A stretch of 64,000 nucleotides of DNA from Ruania halotolerans (GTDB lineage: Bacteria > Actinomycetota > Actinomycetes > Actinomycetales > Beutenbergiaceae), in assembly GCF_021049285.1 (NCBI RefSeq), contig NZ_CP088017.1:3669380-3733379 (forward strand), in the 5' to 3' direction. The notes beneath the pieces were generated by a model. That model saw nothing but the letters and a program-made list of their open reading frames with translations. It made no database searches and was not told where the DNA came from. Both the position numbers and the translations under genes were made by a program. Positions 63,675-64,000 of this stretch are shown one piece after another. Position 1 is the stretch's first letter; each line of letters starts with the position of its first letter.

Positions 63675-64000
63675 TCATGGCACCGGGGCGCACCGGTCCG
63701 CCCAGGGCAGCGCCTCCTCCAGCACAGCCGAGAGGCCGAGCAGCCGCTCTTCCCCACCCAGCCCCGCACCGAGGGCCACACCGAACGGGAGCACCGGGCC
63801 GCCGTCGGGCCCCTCATCGACAGCAGCCCAATGCACCGGCAGGGAGATCGCCGGCCAGCCGAGGATGTTCCAGGTGCTGGTCCACGGAGTGAAAGCGCAT
63901 TGCGCCCAGAAATCGGCTTCGGGGTCGGCATCGTTGCGGATCGAACCGATCGGTGCGGGCGGCTGAGCCAGGGTCGGCATGCAGATCACGTCGAAGTCCG
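63675..64000 (-). CDS. Amidase, C-terminal end (5' part outside window)
   Basis: About 108 residues of the C-terminus: DVICMPTLAQPPAPIG, FTPWTSTWNILGWPAISLPV and LPFGVALGAGLGGEERLLGLS match amidase-signature enzymes (AS family), where the catalytic Lys-Ser-Ser part lies upstream and is not visible here. Substrate cannot be given. Confidence 0.82.
   Translation of the reverse strand, partial: DFDVICMPTLAQPPAPIGSIRNDADPEADFWAQCAFTPWTSTWNILGWPAISLPVHWAAVDEGPDGGPVLPFGVALGAGLGGEERLLGLSAVLEEALPWADRCAPVP

Overview
The window is GC-rich actinobacterial chromosome. Genes are dense, often overlap by 1-4 bases, and use many GTG/TTG starts. Gene content points to the order Micrococcales (inference): the purC/purS/purQ, purD and purA neighbourhoods, a DUF3151 gene beside purA, an LppM-like lipoprotein, an Rv0909-type small protein, a HAIR element upstream of clpB, and Septum_form-domain proteins. 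I saw no rRNA, tRNA, CRISPR array, prophage or insertion sequence. Both ends of the window cut genes.

Region by region: (1) 1-1.4 kb is a zinc-starvation set: a COG0523-like protein divergent from cysteine-poor copies of ribosomal proteins L28, L33, S14 and L36, with a Zur-box-like site and an apparently leaderless promoter between them. A matching box at 10.66 kb precedes aztD and aztC, a periplasmic zinc chaperone and a zinc-binding lipoprotein. (2) 1.5-8.1 kb holds an HTH/NTPase/TPR regulator, a sortase-anchored repeat protein and a codB/codA-like pair. (3) 10.7-22.3 kb is mainly purine biosynthesis (purC, purS, purQ, purD, purA) with rnhA, a TOPRIM protein, an AI-2E family permease, a GNAT protein, a BCCT transporter and a TNT-toxin-domain protein. 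(4) 22.4-25.4 kb is a partner-switching module: a PAS-GAF-SpoIIE-HATPase protein flanked by two STAS proteins. (5) 25.3-34 kb holds a split HTTM membrane protein, a fused asymmetric ABC exporter, a 468-bp repeat-rich gap, fba and a second ABC exporter. (6) 34-47.3 kb is mixed housekeeping: Rrf2/TSUP, SpoU methyltransferase, HAD phosphatase, LemA, pyrE, exonuclease III, ArsR/SRPBCC, two Septum_form proteins (one frameshifted), clpB, a HIT protein and an LppM-like lipoprotein.

(7) 47.3-61.3 kb is the most distinctive part, a probable sulfated-glycan utilisation locus. It has two paralogous FadR-type GntR regulators, a sugar ABC importer (binding protein and two permeases, no ATPase), a DHDPS/NAL-family aldolase, a secreted Tat-dependent beta-helix protein, a cytoplasmic Asp-box (BNR) enzyme, two cytoplasmic formylglycine sulfatases (one resembling heparan N-sulfatase) and an LPDTG-anchored surface protein. 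A simple reading is extracellular cleavage by the beta-helix protein, import of sulfated oligosaccharides, desulfation and trimming in the cytosol, then aldol cleavage. The regulators probably act at GTTGAC/GTCAAC sites in both promoter regions. (8) The end has a DUF1206 membrane protein, a DUF4143 ATPase and the C-terminus of an amidase.
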